In this document: positions 1-11,577 of the stretch, in pieces | Layout of the letters: every line of letters begins with the position of its first letter | How positions within the stretch are numbered: the stretch's first letter is position 1 | Assembly: GCF_007992215.1 (NCBI RefSeq) | Contig: NZ_BJZV01000002.1 | Span: forward strand, 310,001-374,000 | Direction of reading: 5' to 3' | DNA length: 64,000 nt | Source of the DNA: Methylobacterium gnaphalii | GTDB taxonomy: Bacteria > Pseudomonadota > Alphaproteobacteria > Rhizobiales > Beijerinckiaceae | Translations under genes and position numbers: made by a program | The notes under the pieces: model-generated | Database searches by the model: none | Told to the model about the DNA's origin: nothing | Seen by the model: the letters and a program-made list of their open reading frames with translations, nothing else

Positions 1-231
1 CGGCTGAGCGATCAGGAGTGCATGAGGCTCCTCGATTTCGGGGCGCGCCGCGTCAGCGACCACATGACAGGTTCGCACCTGATCCCCGGCCTGACCCGCT
101 GCCTCGTCCGCCCGGAGTGGATGCCCCCGCTGGAGCTCGCGAGCGTCGACGGCGACGAGCTCTACGAGAGCGTCCGGGCTGACCTCGCCCGGGACCCCGG
201 CCTCGTCCCAGGCTACCGCGTCGCCGCCTGA
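1..231 (+). CDS. Hypothetical protein, 3' end only
   Basis: The reading frame is open from the first base of the window and ends with TGA at 229-231, so only the last 76 residues are seen. An internal ATG at base 22 is probably not the start, because the frame continues upstream with protein-like sequence. No domain is recognised. A strong intrinsic terminator follows 20 bases downstream, which supports this being a real gene end. The style resembles the small plasmid/phage-type genes at 43-50 kb. Confidence 0.55.
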   Translation, partial: RLSDQECMRLLDFGARRVSDHMTGSHLIPGLTRCLVRPEWMPPLELASVDGDELYESVRADLARDPGLVPGYRVAA

Positions 232-250
232 CGCCACCCCCGGAACGGCC

Positions 251-280
251 AAGGCCCGCCTCCTTCCGGGGGCGGGCCTT
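251..280 (+). terminator. Intrinsic terminator after the first partial gene
   Basis: A perfect 10-bp GC-rich stem (AAGGCCCGCC paired with GGCGGGCCTT) encloses a 10-base loop and is followed by TCGTTT. It sits 20 bases after the stop of the partial gene. Confidence 0.75.
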
Positions 281-350
281 TCGTTTGCCTGCGCACGCCT
301 GCGACAGCCTGCCACGCTAGGGATGTACGATTTCAGTTGTCCCTTGCCCT

Positions 351-399
351 GTGCGCATCTGTGCGCACACGAGATGCTGACGTCGTGCGCACGTCAGCA
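351..399. repeat. Clustered GTGCGCA inverted repeats
   Basis: Two inverted repeats lie side by side. One is GTGCGCA-4 nt-TGCGCAC at 351-368. The other is TGCTGACGT-7 nt-ACGTCAGCA at 375-399, whose loop carries a further GTGCGC. The motif GTGCGCA therefore occurs three times within about 40 bases, just beyond the 3' end of the leftward gene at 415-768. It could be a protein-binding site or a terminator for that gene; there is no T tract. Confidence 0.4.
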
Positions 400-414
400 C
401 GCGAGGACATCACG

Positions 415-768
415 TCATGCCGCACGGCGGGCGGCGGCCTCCTTGGCGGCGCGGATCGGGCGGGCCTCGGCCTCCAGGGCGCGGCTTCGCATCCGGGCGA
501 GCTCGTCCCGGAGCCGGGCGTTCTCTGTGCGGAGGGCGGCGGCTTCGGCACGGAGGCGGGCGGCCTCTTGCTGGGCGGCAACGAGCTCCCGGCGCTGGCG
601 CTCGACGGCGGCGACGGCGCGCTGGGCCGCCGACATGTTCCGGCAGGCTTGCTCGTAGTCGGCGTCAGCCTGGCGCTGCCGGGCATCCTGGATGCAGGAG
701 GCTGCAACGCCGGCCAGGGCGAGGCCACCGCGGTCGAAGGTGCTGGCAATCCCGTGTGCGCTCGTCAT
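415..768 (-). CDS. Small coiled-coil protein, unknown function
   Basis: This 117-residue protein starts at an ATG preceded by CAGGAGG at good spacing, preferred over an in-frame ATG 27 bases upstream. The first 25 residues are mildly hydrophobic and could be a weak membrane anchor. From about residue 30 to the end it is almost entirely alanine, arginine and glutamate in heptad-like order, predicting a long coiled coil. No family is recognised. Its position beside other tiny hypothetical genes suggests a phage or plasmid accessory gene. Confidence 0.55.
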   Translation of the reverse strand: MTSAHGIASTFDRGGLALAGVAASCIQDARQRQADADYEQACRNMSAAQRAVAAVERQRRELVAAQQEAARLRAEAAALRTENARLRDELARMRSRALEAEARPIRAAKEAAARRAA

Positions 769-953
769 GGCGGCCTCCTGCGTAGGTGAGGCCACGTTCT
801 CAGCTCAGGGACTCGGCGTCGACCTGGCGTCAAGGGTTATCCCTGGACTGCGGGATGGATTGGACACCGCCGCAGGAGATTGTTTCCACCATCGTTAGCG
901 CCCCGTTACTTCAGCGAACAGTAACGCCATATCTTGGAGGACACCGTCCCGCC

Positions 954-1337
954 TCAGCGCAGGCGAAGCCGCTGCTGGAGGGCCTCGATGGCCGCCGCCT
1001 TCGTCACTGGCTGCCCCTCGACCTTGCCGCGGCGGATGCCCCGGAGCGCGTCCCGCAGGACAACCTCAAGGTCGAGCTCCATCCCCTTGGCGCTGCCCTG
1101 CGCGCGCATCCGCCCGACGACGTCGGCGCGCTCCAGTGCACCCACGAGGGCACCGACGATGGCGACATCCACGGCCCGCAGGTCAGGCAGGCCGGCATTC
1201 TTGCGGGCCTGGCGCTCGATGCGCTTGCGCTCGGCATCAGAGATCTGCGGCGGGGGAACGGGGAGCGGCTCGGGCTCCAGGAAGAACCGAGAGAGGTCAG
1301 CCGGCGCGGGGAAGGTGTCGATGGTGTCGAAGCCCAT
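954..1337 (-). CDS. Hypothetical protein
   Basis: This 127-residue protein starts at an ATG preceded by AGAGG. The N-terminal 40 residues are proline-rich and probably disordered. The rest is charged and helical. No catalytic motif or membrane segment is visible. It lies in the same direction as the coiled-coil gene at 415-768. The 185-base gap between them holds a short inverted repeat (CGTTACT/AGTAACG, 904-926). I do not recognise the family. Confidence 0.5.
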   Translation of the reverse strand: MGFDTIDTFPAPADLSRFFLEPEPLPVPPPQISDAERKRIERQARKNAGLPDLRAVDVAIVGALVGALERADVVGRMRAQGSAKGMELDLEVVLRDALRGIRRGKVEGQPVTKAAAIEALQQRLRLR

Positions 1338-1450
1338 TGGATGCCTCTTTGGTAACGAACCAGGGTGCGGCTGTTGGGCGAAATGCACAAGGGTCCAATG
1401 CTTCCGGCGGACGGCGTCCTCAGGGCCGGACGAGCCCTTAACCAAAAACT

Positions 1451-1687
1451 TTGCGGACGGTGTCCGGGGCCGCAGTGGAGTTTCGCAGGTCAGGCTGGAG
1501 CGTCAATTCCTGCCTCCATCGCCAAGACCTTCTGCTCCTCGCGGCCCGTTTTGCCATCGACCTCGGGACCGCCTCCAAGACGCCGGAATGGCTGAGTGCC
1601 CAGGATGCCGCCCTGCTCTTCCGCCTCGCCTACCGCACGATGAAGACTGCCTTCGAACGCATGCAGGCGACGCTGCTAGCCGAATGA
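1451..1687 (+). CDS. Doubtful small hypothetical ORF
   Basis: The last 50 codons look coding and helical, with Ala, Leu and Arg predominating and a natural-looking ending (…MQATLLAE). The only start at the left is a TTG without a clear ribosome-binding site, and the first 25 residues look unnatural. The gene may therefore be a truncated or frameshifted remnant whose true 5' part is lost. It is convergent with copA. Confidence 0.3.
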   Translation: MRTVSGAAVEFRRSGWSVNSCLHRQDLLLLAARFAIDLGTASKTPEWLSAQDAALLFRLAYRTMKTAFERMQATLLAE

Positions 1688-1796
1688 CCCTTCCCTGGCG
1701 GATGTTGCGCAACCACGTGGGCGCGGCGGCATGCGTCCACCGTGACGACCTCGCCTTCATCGGCATGCCTGTCGGCGGGGTGCCCGACAGTCACGG

Positions 1797-4208
<2,412 letters not shown>

Positions 4209-4240
4209 GATCCAATTCCCCTGCGTTCGTATTGCCTATC

Positions 4241-4271
4241 GATCTGCGCCTTCCCATGATGGGAAGGTCAA
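4241..4271 (-). promoter_or_regulatory. CueR-type promoter/operator of copA
   Basis: Reading leftward, a -35 element TTGACC (4271-4266) is separated by 19 bases from a -10-like CAGATC. The long spacer holds a perfect palindrome, CCTTCCCAT-G-ATGGGAAGG (4249-4267). Overlong spacers filled by a palindrome are the hallmark of MerR-family activation. The site lies between copA and the regulator gene. A closely similar site precedes copZ. Confidence 0.75.
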
Positions 4272-4285
4272 CCATGGAGTACGCC

Positions 4286-4771
4286 ATGAACATCGGGCAG
4301 GCGGCCGAGGCATCGGGTGTCTCGGCCAAGATGATCCGGCACTACGAGGCCATCGGGCTGGTGCCTCCCGCCGAGCGCCGCGAGAGCGGCTATCGCGAGT
4401 ACGATCCGGAGGACGTCCACCGGCTCGGCTTTGTCCGCCGCGCCAGGGACCTCGGGTTCTCCCTGGAACGCATCCGGGTGCTACTGGGCCTGTGGGGCGA
4501 CCCCGGTCGCAGCAGCGCCGAAGTGAAGGCCCTGGCCCTGGCCCACGTCGAGGAACTCGAAGGAAAGGCCCGGCACCTTCGGGAGATGGCCGACGTCCTG
4601 CGAGGCCTGGCCCTGGCCTGCGACGGCGACGAACGGCCGGACTGCCCCATCATCGCGGGCCTGGAGGCCGGCCCGATACCGGCCTCCAGGCCCACCGTCG
4701 ACTGGCCTACTTCGCGTTCTTCTTCAGCCAGGCCTCCATCTCGCCGATCTCCTTCTCCTGGTCGTCGATGA
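4286..4771 (+). CDS. cueR: MerR-family copper-responsive regulator
   Basis: The start chosen gives MNIGQAAEASGVS, matching the usual CueR N-terminus; in-frame ATGs also exist at 4274 and 4232. The winged helix covers residues 1-70, and a dimerisation helix follows at about 80-110. The metal loop CDGDERPDC places cysteines at 112 and 120, as in E. coli CueR, which binds Cu(I) between two cysteines. The frame then runs about 35 residues beyond a normal CueR end, through a hairpin and into the 3' end of the convergent DUF305 gene. That tail is compositionally odd and may reflect a lost stop or a frameshift. Confidence 0.85.
   Translation: MNIGQAAEASGVSAKMIRHYEAIGLVPPAERRESGYREYDPEDVHRLGFVRRARDLGFSLERIRVLLGLWGDPGRSSAEVKALALAHVEELEGKARHLREMADVLRGLALACDGDERPDCPIIAGLEAGPIPASRPTVDWPTSRSSSARPPSRRSPSPGRR
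4661..4689. terminator. Perfect hairpin between convergent cueR and DUF305 genes
   Basis: CTGGAGGCCGG and CCGGCCTCCAG form a perfect 11-bp stem around a 7-base loop. The hairpin lies at the expected end of cueR and just past the end of the leftward DUF305 gene, so a bidirectional terminator is likely, although T tracts are poor. Confidence 0.5.
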
Positions 4772-5138
4772 TCTTCTGGGCCATCTCCTTGGTGGACGGG
4801 TCCTTGGCGTGCTTGAGCGCCACCTTGGCCATCGCCACCGCGCCCTTGTGATGCGGGATCATGTGGGTGCGGAAATCGACGTCCGGATCGCCCGTGTAGG
4901 GCACGTGCATGTCGTGCATCATGGCCATGTCGGCGGTCTTGAAGTCCTTCGTCGAGGCCGGGTCCTTCGGGTCCGGCTTCATGTCATTGATCATCTTCAT
5001 CATATCGTTGTCATGCGAGGCCTTCGGGTCGCCGGCCATTTCATGCCCGCCATGGGAGTGGGTGCCTTGGGCGAGGCCGTGACCGGCCATTCCGAGGCCG
5101 AGCAGCGCGGCCAATGCAATCCTGCCGATGGTCCTCAT
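4707..5138 (-). CDS. Secreted DUF305 protein
   Basis: This 143-residue protein begins with a Sec signal peptide (MRTIGRIALAALLGLGMAGHG, cleaved near LAQ). A His/Met-rich linker and a DUF305 four-helix domain follow. The family motif MIPHHKGAVAMA is present, and methionines and histidines are plentiful (MMKMINDM, MAMMHDMH). DUF305 proteins are common beside copper genes and are thought to bind metal in the periplasm. An ATG 12 bases upstream is possible, but the one chosen has GGAA at better spacing. It is the last gene of the leftward copper operon. Confidence 0.85.
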   Translation of the reverse strand: MRTIGRIALAALLGLGMAGHGLAQGTHSHGGHEMAGDPKASHDNDMMKMINDMKPDPKDPASTKDFKTADMAMMHDMHVPYTGDPDVDFRTHMIPHHKGAVAMAKVALKHAKDPSTKEMAQKIIDDQEKEIGEMEAWLKKNAK

Positions 5139-5235
5139 GGTCGTTTCCATTCCTACGTGACGTAACTCGGTTGCGGGTCGGTGGGAGCCCTGCGGCCCGG
5201 ACGGTCGCATAGGCATCCAGGGTCTGGGCGACGGA

Positions 5236-5478
5236 TCAGCGGTTGCGGGACGGCTTGGATGCCGATCCCTCGGGATGGGCGTGATCCATGCGCTCGCTCG
5301 ACCCCGTCGAGCCCGTCTCGCCCGGGCGGGCATCGTGGGCCGGTCCGCCCGAGGTGCCGCCGCGGTTCGGCGTCGGCTGGGTCTGCTGCTCGGCATTGGC
5401 GTTGCCCTGGTCGTCGGCCAGGGCCGGGGCGACCGCCGAGAGGACGATCAGCAGGGCGGCGGCGGTCATAGTCTTCAT
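5236..5478 (-). CDS. Small secreted hypothetical protein
   Basis: An 80-residue protein with a clear signal peptide (MKTMTAAALLIVLSAVAPALA) and a mature part of about 58 residues. The mature part is polar, low in complexity and rich in Gly, Pro, Gln, Ser and Asn, with one MDHAHPEG patch that might touch metal. The start is supported by CAGGGAG upstream. It sits in the leftward run of copper genes. No family is recognised. Confidence 0.65.
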   Translation of the reverse strand: MKTMTAAALLIVLSAVAPALADDQGNANAEQQTQPTPNRGGTSGGPAHDARPGETGSTGSSERMDHAHPEGSASKPSRNR

Positions 5479-5640
5479 GGCGTGGGCTCCCTGTTCCGTC
5501 GTGATGGACAGGACGGCGAAGCGTCGGCTTCCCGGCCTGTGGCTTGGGCAGGAGGGACATGCCTTCGGCCGGTCCTCCTGCATCCCTACGCGGGATCGGT
5601 CGGGCCCTCCCGCCCGCGTTCGAGGCGGAAGGGCCATTGG

Positions 5641-6006
5641 TCAGTTGAACTTGCCGCTGGCGGTCGCGCCGTCCGGGGCGGTGAGCTGGACGGCGCCCTT
5701 CGGGCTCTCGCCGAGTGCCACGGACGCCTTGCCCGAGAGGCGGTTGCCGTCGGCCGGCTCCAGCGGCACCCGGGCCGGCTTTCCGCCGACGACGAGGATG
5801 GCGGTGCCCTTGAAACCAGTAGCGGAAACCGGCTTCTGACTGCCGTCCGACACGAACACGTCGACGGTCTCGCCCTTGGCGACGAGCTCGACGTGGTACT
5901 TGCCGGCGTCCGTCACGCGGCCGCCGTGCTGGCCGGACACCTCGTGCGCATGGACCGGCAGGGCGAGCAGCGCGCCGACCATCAGGGCCATCCTCCAGGG
6001 AATCAT
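5641..6006 (-). CDS. Periplasmic hypothetical protein of the efflux operon
   Basis: This 121-residue protein has a signal peptide (MIPWRMALMVGALLALPVHA) followed by HEVSGQHGG. The mature part looks like an all-beta domain, with alternating hydrophobic and polar residues and several Gly/Asp turns. GGAGAG precedes the ATG. It lies 30 bases beyond the RND pump gene in the same operon. Small His-starting beta proteins of this kind are regular companions of HME-RND pumps; a periplasmic metal-binding role is inference. Confidence 0.65.
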   Translation of the reverse strand: MIPWRMALMVGALLALPVHAHEVSGQHGGRVTDAGKYHVELVAKGETVDVFVSDGSQKPVSATGFKGTAILVVGGKPARVPLEPADGNRLSGKASVALGESPKGAVQLTAPDGATASGKFN

Positions 6007-6036
6007 CGGTTCTCTCCGTTTTTGGGGTGGGGTGGC

Positions 6037-9000
6037 TCAGAACGCCTCGACAGGACGCGGCTTGGTGCCGTCCGGACGGGGAGTGTTCGGGGTCTCGGCT
6101 TGCGCCGCGCCCAGACGCTCCAGCGGGGCCTTGCCGAAGCGCAGGAAAAGGACCGGCGTCAGGACCGTGTCGAGCAGGGTTGCGCTGATCAGGCCGCCGA
6201 AGATCGTCACCGCGACCGGGTGCAGGATCTCCTTGCCCGGGTTGGCGGCGTCGTAGAGCAGCGGCACCAGGGCGACGCCGGCCGACAAAGCCGTCATCAG
6301 CACCGGGGTGAGCCGCTCCAGGCTGCCGCGCACGACGAGGTCTCGGCCGAACGGCATGCCCTCGTGCAGCGACAGGTTCAGGTAGTGGCTGATCTTCAGG
6401 ATGCCGTTGCGGGCGCTGATGCCGGTCAACGTGATGAAACCGATCATCGACGCCACCGAGAGCGGCTGTCCCACCAGCCACAGGGCGAGCACGCTGCCAA
6501 TGAGGGCCAGCGGCACGTTGCCCATGATGATGAGCGCCAGCACGACCGAGCGGTAGCGGCTGTAGAGGATGGCGAAGACCAGGGCGAGGGAGAGCCCGGA
6601 CAGAGCCGCGATGGTCCGGCTGGCCTCCTCCTGCGCCTGGAAGGTCCCCTCCAGGCTCGCGAAGAAGCCCGGCGGGAGCTTCGCGTCGGCGACCTCCTTG
6701 CGGATGGCCGCCACGATGGTGGCCATGTCGCTCTCGCCGTTGGTGTTGGCCTGGACGACGAGGCGCCGCCGGCTGTTCTCCCGCAGGATCTGGTTCGGCC
6801 CGTCCGTCTCGCGGATGTCCGCGACCTGGCGCGCTGGCACCCATCCGGAAGGCGTCTCGATCAGCAGGTCCTTGAGCCCCTGCGTCGTGCGCTGGCGCTC
6901 GGGCAGCCGCAGAACGACGTCGAAGCGCTTGTAGCCGTCGGCCACGGTCGAAACGACGCGTCCGTTGGACAGGCGACTGAGTTGCTCGACCACCGCCGAG
7001 GGCTGGACCCCGTAGAGGGCCGCCCGGGTGTAGTCGACCCGGATCTCCAGTTGCGGGATGCGGACCTGCTTCTCCACCTGCAGGTCGGCGAGGCCGGGGA
7101 TCCTGGCCATGCGGTCGCGCAGATCGTTGGCCACGCTCCGCAACGCATCGAGGTCCTCCCCGAAGATCTTCAGGGCGAGCTCCGCCCGGACCCCGGACAG
7201 CATGTGGTCGAGGCGGTGAGAGATCGGCTGCCCGACGTTCACCGAGAGCGGAAGCCGGGACAGGCGCTGGCGGATGTCGGCGACGACCGCGTCCTTCGGC
7301 CGGCCTCCGCCCTTGAGCTCCACCTCGATCTCCGAGGAGTGGACGCCCTCGGCGTGCTCGTCGAGCTCGGCCCGTCCGGTGCGGCGACCGACCGAGGCGA
7401 CCTCGGGGATGTCGAGGAGCAGCTTCTCCGCGATGAGGCCGACGCGGTTGCTCTCGGAGAGCGAGATCCCGGGGTTGAAGGTCGTGTTGACGGTGAACGA
7501 GCCCTCGTTGAACGGCGGCAGGAAGGCGCGGGGCAGGTTCCAGGCGGCGATGCCGGCTGCAACCACCGCAAACGCCACCGTGGCGACGAGCAGGCGCTGG
7601 TGCCGGAAGGCGACCCCGAGCAGGCGGGCGTTGCCGCGCTTCAGCCATCGAAGCATGGCGCTGTCGTGCTCGGCCAGGCTCTTCAGGCCCGGCAGGAGGT
7701 AGTAGGCCAAAACCGGCGTCAGGGTGACCGACACCAACAGGCTCGCCAGGATCGAGATGATGTAGGCTTGGCCTAACGGTGCGAAGAGGCGCCCCTCGAT
7801 GCCGGACAGGGCGAACAACGGCACGAACACGAGGACGATGATCATCGTCGCGTAGACGATGCCCGAGCGCACCTCCGAGGACGCGGCCACCACCACGTCG
7901 AAGGTGGATCTCGGCGAGCCGGCCGCCCGGTTCTCGCCAAGGCGGCGAAAGATGTTCTCGACGTCGACAACGGCGTCGTCGACGAGCTCGCCGATGGCGA
8001 TGGCAAGGCCGCCGAGCGTCATCGTGTTGATCGATAGCCCGGCGAGGTGGAAGGCGATGGCGGTCGCCAGGATCGAGACCGGGATGGCGGTCAGCGAGAT
8101 CACCGTGGTGCGCACGTTCAGGAGGAACGCGAACAGCACGATGGCCACCACCACGATGGCCTCGACGAGCACGCGCTCGACGTTGGCGATGGAGGTCTCG
8201 ATGAAGTTCGCCTGGCGGAACAGGACTTGGTCGGCCTTGATGCCGTTCGGTAAGGTGGCGGTGACCTCCTTCAGGGCCGCCTCGATCTCGCGGGTGAGCT
8301 TCACGGTGTCGACGTCGGGCTGCTTCTCGACGGAGACGATGACCCCGGGCTTGCCCATGAAGCCGCCGTCGCCGCGCTTCACCCGCGGGGCGAAGGAGAC
8401 CTCCGCGACCTGGCGCAGGTAGACCGGCGCGTCGCCGACGTTGGCGACGACGACGCTGCGCAGGTCGTCGAGGCTCATGGTCCGGCCGATGTTCCGGATG
8501 AGGTACTCGCGGGCGTACTGGTCGGTGAAGCCGCCACCGGCGTTGGTGCCGAACTGGGTCAGGGACGCCTCAAGCTGCGCGTTGGTCACCCCGAGCGCCC
8601 GCATGGCCGCTACGTTCGGGCTGACCCGGAACTGGCGCACCTCGCCGCCGATGGGAATGACCTGGGCGACGCCCGGGATGGTGAGGAGGCGCGGCCGCAG
8701 GATGAAGTCGGCCGCCTCGCGCACCTCCATCGGGGTGGCGTTGTTTCCGGTGACGGCCACCAGCAGGATCTGGCCCATGATAGACGAGATCGGGCCCATT
8801 TGCGGGGTCACGTTCGGTGGGAGCTGGTCACGGACCAAAGTGAGGCGCTCGGCGATCTGCTGCCGATTCCGGTAGATGTCCGTGCCCCAATCGAACTCGA
8901 CGTAGACAATGGACAGGCCGACGCCGGAGACCGAGCGCACCCGGCTGACGCTCGGCAGCCCGTTCATCCGGGTCTCGATGGGATAGGTGACAAGCTGCTC

Positions 9001-9183
9001 GACCTCCGGGGGCGCAAGCCCCTCTGCCTCGGTCATGATGGTGACCGTGGGCTTGTTGAGGTCGGGAAAGACGTCCACCGGCAGCTTGGTGGCCGTGAAG
9101 GCGCCGTACAGGATCAGGACGGCGGCCACCGCCAGGACGAGGAGCCGGTTGCGCAGGGACTGCGTGACGAGGACGTTGAACAT
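6037..9183 (-). CDS. HME-RND heavy-metal efflux pump
   Basis: A 1048-residue inner-membrane proton/metal antiporter of the CzcA/CusA family, with the two-fold RND arrangement of 12 membrane helices and two large periplasmic loops. Signature stretches include [14 protein letters not shown] near the N-terminus, [17 protein letters not shown] in the fourth helix region (acidic relay) and FNEGSF in the porter domain. The three methionines that define Cu/Ag-specific CusA are absent from the equivalent positions, so metal specificity is unclear. GAGGAGG precedes the ATG. The adaptor gene lies 12 bases upstream; no outer-membrane channel gene is adjacent. Confidence 0.9.
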   Translation of the reverse strand: MFNVLVTQSLRNRLLVLAVAAVLILYGAFTATKLPVDVFPDLNKPTVTIMTEAEGLAPPEVEQLVTYPIETRMNGLPSVSRVRSVSGVGLSIVYVEFDWGTDIYRNRQQIAERLTLVRDQLPPNVTPQMGPISSIMGQILLVAVTGNNATPMEVREAADFILRPRLLTIPGVAQVIPIGGEVRQFRVSPNVAAMRALGVTNAQLEASLTQFGTNAGGGFTDQYAREYLIRNIGRTMSLDDLRSVVVANVGDAPVYLRQVAEVSFAPRVKRGDGGFMGKPGVIVSVEKQPDVDTVKLTREIEAALKEVTATLPNGIKADQVLFRQANFIETSIANVERVLVEAIVVVAIVLFAFLLNVRTTVISLTAIPVSILATAIAFHLAGLSINTMTLGGLAIAIGELVDDAVVDVENIFRRLGENRAAGSPRSTFDVVVAASSEVRSGIVYATMIIVLVFVPLFALSGIEGRLFAPLGQAYIISILASLLVSVTLTPVLAYYLLPGLKSLAEHDSAMLRWLKRGNARLLGVAFRHQRLLVATVAFAVVAAGIAAWNLPRAFLPPFNEGSFTVNTTFNPGISLSESNRVGLIAEKLLLDIPEVASVGRRTGRAELDEHAEGVHSSEIEVELKGGGRPKDAVVADIRQRLSRLPLSVNVGQPISHRLDHMLSGVRAELALKIFGEDLDALRSVANDLRDRMARIPGLADLQVEKQVRIPQLEIRVDYTRAALYGVQPSAVVEQLSRLSNGRVVSTVADGYKRFDVVLRLPERQRTTQGLKDLLIETPSGWVPARQVADIRETDGPNQILRENSRRRLVVQANTNGESDMATIVAAIRKEVADAKLPPGFFASLEGTFQAQEEASRTIAALSGLSLALVFAILYSRYRSVVLALIIMGNVPLALIGSVLALWLVGQPLSVASMIGFITLTGISARNGILKISHYLNLSLHEGMPFGRDLVVRGSLERLTPVLMTALSAGVALVPLLYDAANPGKEILHPVAVTIFGGLISATLLDTVLTPVLFLRFGKAPLERLGAAQAETPNTPRPDGTKPRPVEAF

Positions 9184-9195
9184 GGCTGGGCCTCC

Positions 9196-10935
9196 TCACC
9201 GGACCTGATCGAGGAGCTCGGCGCCCTCGGTGACGATGCGCTTGCCCGCGCCTACGCCCTCGGCGACGAGCACGTTGGTCCCGTCGAGGGGCTCGACGCG
9301 GACCTGTCGGGCCTCGAAGCGCTCGGCGGCGACGTGCTCGTAGACGATGGCCTGCCCGTTGCCGGAGCGGACCACCGCCGCCCGCGGCAGGGCGAGCCCG
9401 GACTGCTCGGCGTCGGTGCCGGCGAGCACGGTGAGGAACTGCCCGACCCGCAGCCCGGCGGTGTTGCCCTTCACCGCGAACTGGACCGGGATGGCCTGGT
9501 TGCGGTCCGCGAGGCCGGCGCCCTGGTAGTCGAGAGAGAGGGTGCGCCCGTCTGCGAAGCGGGCGGTGGCGTTCCCGGCCGGGGTCAGGGCGTCGAAGCT
9601 CAAGGCCTCCACCCAGAGGCGGGTCGGGTCCACGATCTGGAAGACCATCCCGCCTGCCGTTGCCATCTGGCCCGCCACCGCGGAGGCCTGCGCAATCACG
9701 CCGTCAACCGGCGCGACAAGGGCCTCCGGCTGCTGGCGCACCTTGTCGAGGGCCGTGCGGCGGTCCTGCAGGCCCTTCAACTCGGACAGGGCGTCGTCGA
9801 GTTGGGTCTGGGCGACCGCACCCGTCGTGGCGAGCTTGCGGTAGCGGTCCACCCGGCGCTCGACGACGTCGATCTGCTGGTCGAGCTCGCCCTGGCGTTG
9901 GCGCATGTCGGAGACGTCGACGGCCTGGACCGGCGGCGTGACGTAGGCCAGCACGTCGCCCTTCTTTACGGTGGTACCCAAGCGCGGGAATAGGCCCGAG
10001 GCCGGCGGCGAGAGCCGGCCGCCGACCGAGGATTGCACGACGCCGCTGGCGTTCGGGTCCGGGATCACGCGTCCCGGCAACTCGACCGTCCGGTGGAACG
10101 TCGCCTGCTCCGTCATCGTGGTGCGCAGGACCAGGAGGCGCTGAGTGGGCTTCGGCACGAACACCGAGCCGTCGGGCAGGCGCTGGGCCAGGTCGGACGA
10201 GGGTTGGGCAGGGTCGAGCAGCGCCGCGCCTTGCACGGGCGCACCCTTGGCCGGGGCGCCATGGTCCTCGTCGCCATGCGCGAAGGCCGCGGTTCCGAGC
10301 GCCAGGGTCACGACCACGGCCATGACCGCCACGGCCGGCAGGCTCCGGCGGCCCCGCGCGAGCACGGTGATCAGCATCCCGAGGAGGAAGGCGGCCGACG
10401 CGGTCAATATCAGGATCGGGTCCTTGGCAACGAGGCGCGCCTTCAGGTCCGCGACGGCGGCGGACGACCGCGCCAGAGCGTTCTCGCCCGGTGCCGCGGC
10501 GGGAGCGGCGCCGGGCGCCTTCGTCTCCGGGATGGACAGGGCGACGGTGAGGACGTCGACCGCATCCCCGGCGGTGACAGTCACCATGAGGTCGTGCGAG
10601 CCGGCGTTCGCGAGCCAAGGCGCGGGCAGCAAATAGGCTGCGTCCTCAGTCTCGGTAGCGGTCTTCGGCCCCTCGGGCGTCTCGATCTCCAGGACACCGC
10701 CGCGGACGGGCTCGTTCGTCCGGAAGCGGTCGAGGTAGAGCATGACCTTCCCGTCCCGCGGGATGGCGGTCAACTCGAACGCCTCGGACGCGGCCTCACC
10801 GCGCGGAGCGATGGACTTCGAGACGGGCGGGGGCGGCGCACCGTGGTCATGCCCTTCATGGGCGCGTGCGGGACCAGCCAGCGAACCGACGGCCAGCCAC
10901 GCCGCGCCAAGGGCGGCGGCAATACGGAAAGACAT
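9196..10935 (-). CDS. Chimeric periplasmic adaptor (membrane fusion protein) of the RND pump
   Basis: This 579-residue protein is far longer than a usual adaptor. It opens with a signal peptide and HEGHDHG. A beta-rich periplasmic domain follows (about 45-145). Two hydrophobic segments come next (about 175-195 and 200-220), the second ending like a new signal peptide (FAHGDEDHG). A standard CusB/HlyD adaptor completes it (about 260-575), with a barrel-sandwich, an alpha hairpin and a beta barrel. It looks like a fusion of a membrane-anchored metal-binding module to the adaptor. An upstream ATG at 10971 is possible; the one chosen begins the signal peptide and has GAGGA upstream. Confidence 0.85.
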   Translation of the reverse strand: MSFRIAAALGAAWLAVGSLAGPARAHEGHDHGAPPPPVSKSIAPRGEAASEAFELTAIPRDGKVMLYLDRFRTNEPVRGGVLEIETPEGPKTATETEDAAYLLPAPWLANAGSHDLMVTVTAGDAVDVLTVALSIPETKAPGAAPAAAPGENALARSSAAVADLKARLVAKDPILILTASAAFLLGMLITVLARGRRSLPAVAVMAVVVTLALGTAAFAHGDEDHGAPAKGAPVQGAALLDPAQPSSDLAQRLPDGSVFVPKPTQRLLVLRTTMTEQATFHRTVELPGRVIPDPNASGVVQSSVGGRLSPPASGLFPRLGTTVKKGDVLAYVTPPVQAVDVSDMRQRQGELDQQIDVVERRVDRYRKLATTGAVAQTQLDDALSELKGLQDRRTALDKVRQQPEALVAPVDGVIAQASAVAGQMATAGGMVFQIVDPTRLWVEALSFDALTPAGNATARFADGRTLSLDYQGAGLADRNQAIPVQFAVKGNTAGLRVGQFLTVLAGTDAEQSGLALPRAAVVRSGNGQAIVYEHVAAERFEARQVRVEPLDGTNVLVAEGVGAGKRIVTEGAELLDQVR

Positions 10936-11024
10936 GAAAGGGAATCCTCGCGTCGGGAAGACCGGACGCACGCGGCCGTTTTCGGGCGCAGTCCGGGCGT
11001 CGCGCGCCTCAGGCGCGCCTCACG

Positions 11025-11486
11025 TCACGCGAGGGTTCGTGGGGGTTTGGGCAGGGCCTCGGGGCCGGCGCCTGAACGGACGTCGACGTCTTGCGGGATC
11101 AGCACGACGGTCCGGGACAGGGGCACGGACAGGGAGGCGAAGGCACCGAGGATGCCGGACGCGCAGCAGACCATGGTCCCGCAGCACGAGCCCTTGCAGG
11201 CAGCGGGGCAGCAGCCCCCGCGGGCATCGTCCGCCCAGATGGCGGCCCCCGGTCCGACGGCCAGGACCATCGTGCCGAGGACGGGCATCATGGCCGCCCC
11301 GGCGGACGGGGACGGCGTGGCGGCCGCCGTAATGGGAGACGGTGCGTCGACCTGCATCGCTGCGGCCAAGTGATGGCCGTGGTGGGCATGGCCCTCATGA
11401 GCCTGGACGGCGGACGGCGCGAGGTAAGCGATGATCGCGAGGATCATCGCCGCCATCAGGCGCACGATATGCCGGTCGGAGCTCAT
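11025..11486 (-). CDS. Cys/His-rich secreted or membrane protein
   Basis: This 153-residue protein has a signal sequence at residues 1-29 ending in VQAHEGHAHHGHH. A hydrophobic stretch (about 65-85) and a cysteine cluster follow (GGCCPAACKGSCC, then CC). A second hydrophobic segment precedes a short tail. The His and Cys clusters suggest metal binding at the periplasmic face. It lies between copZ and the adaptor in the leftward copper operon. No named family is recognised. Confidence 0.65.
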   Translation of the reverse strand: MSSDRHIVRLMAAMILAIIAYLAPSAVQAHEGHAHHGHHLAAAMQVDAPSPITAAATPSPSAGAAMMPVLGTMVLAVGPGAAIWADDARGGCCPAACKGSCCGTMVCCASGILGAFASLSVPLSRTVVLIPQDVDVRSGAGPEALPKPPRTLA

Positions 11487-11577
11487 GGGCTTGGCTTACA
11501 CCGTTTTCGATGGCTGAACTACTTGTTCGGCCAGAACGTGAATGCCGGACCGAATGCTTGGTTGCCGAAGCGGCGCT

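Noticed and set aside
5153-7776. Two long frames (one on each strand) overlapping the RND pump gene
   Set aside because: Both are Arg/Ala/Gly-rich shadows of the pump and its neighbours; the pump frame has clear family motifs.
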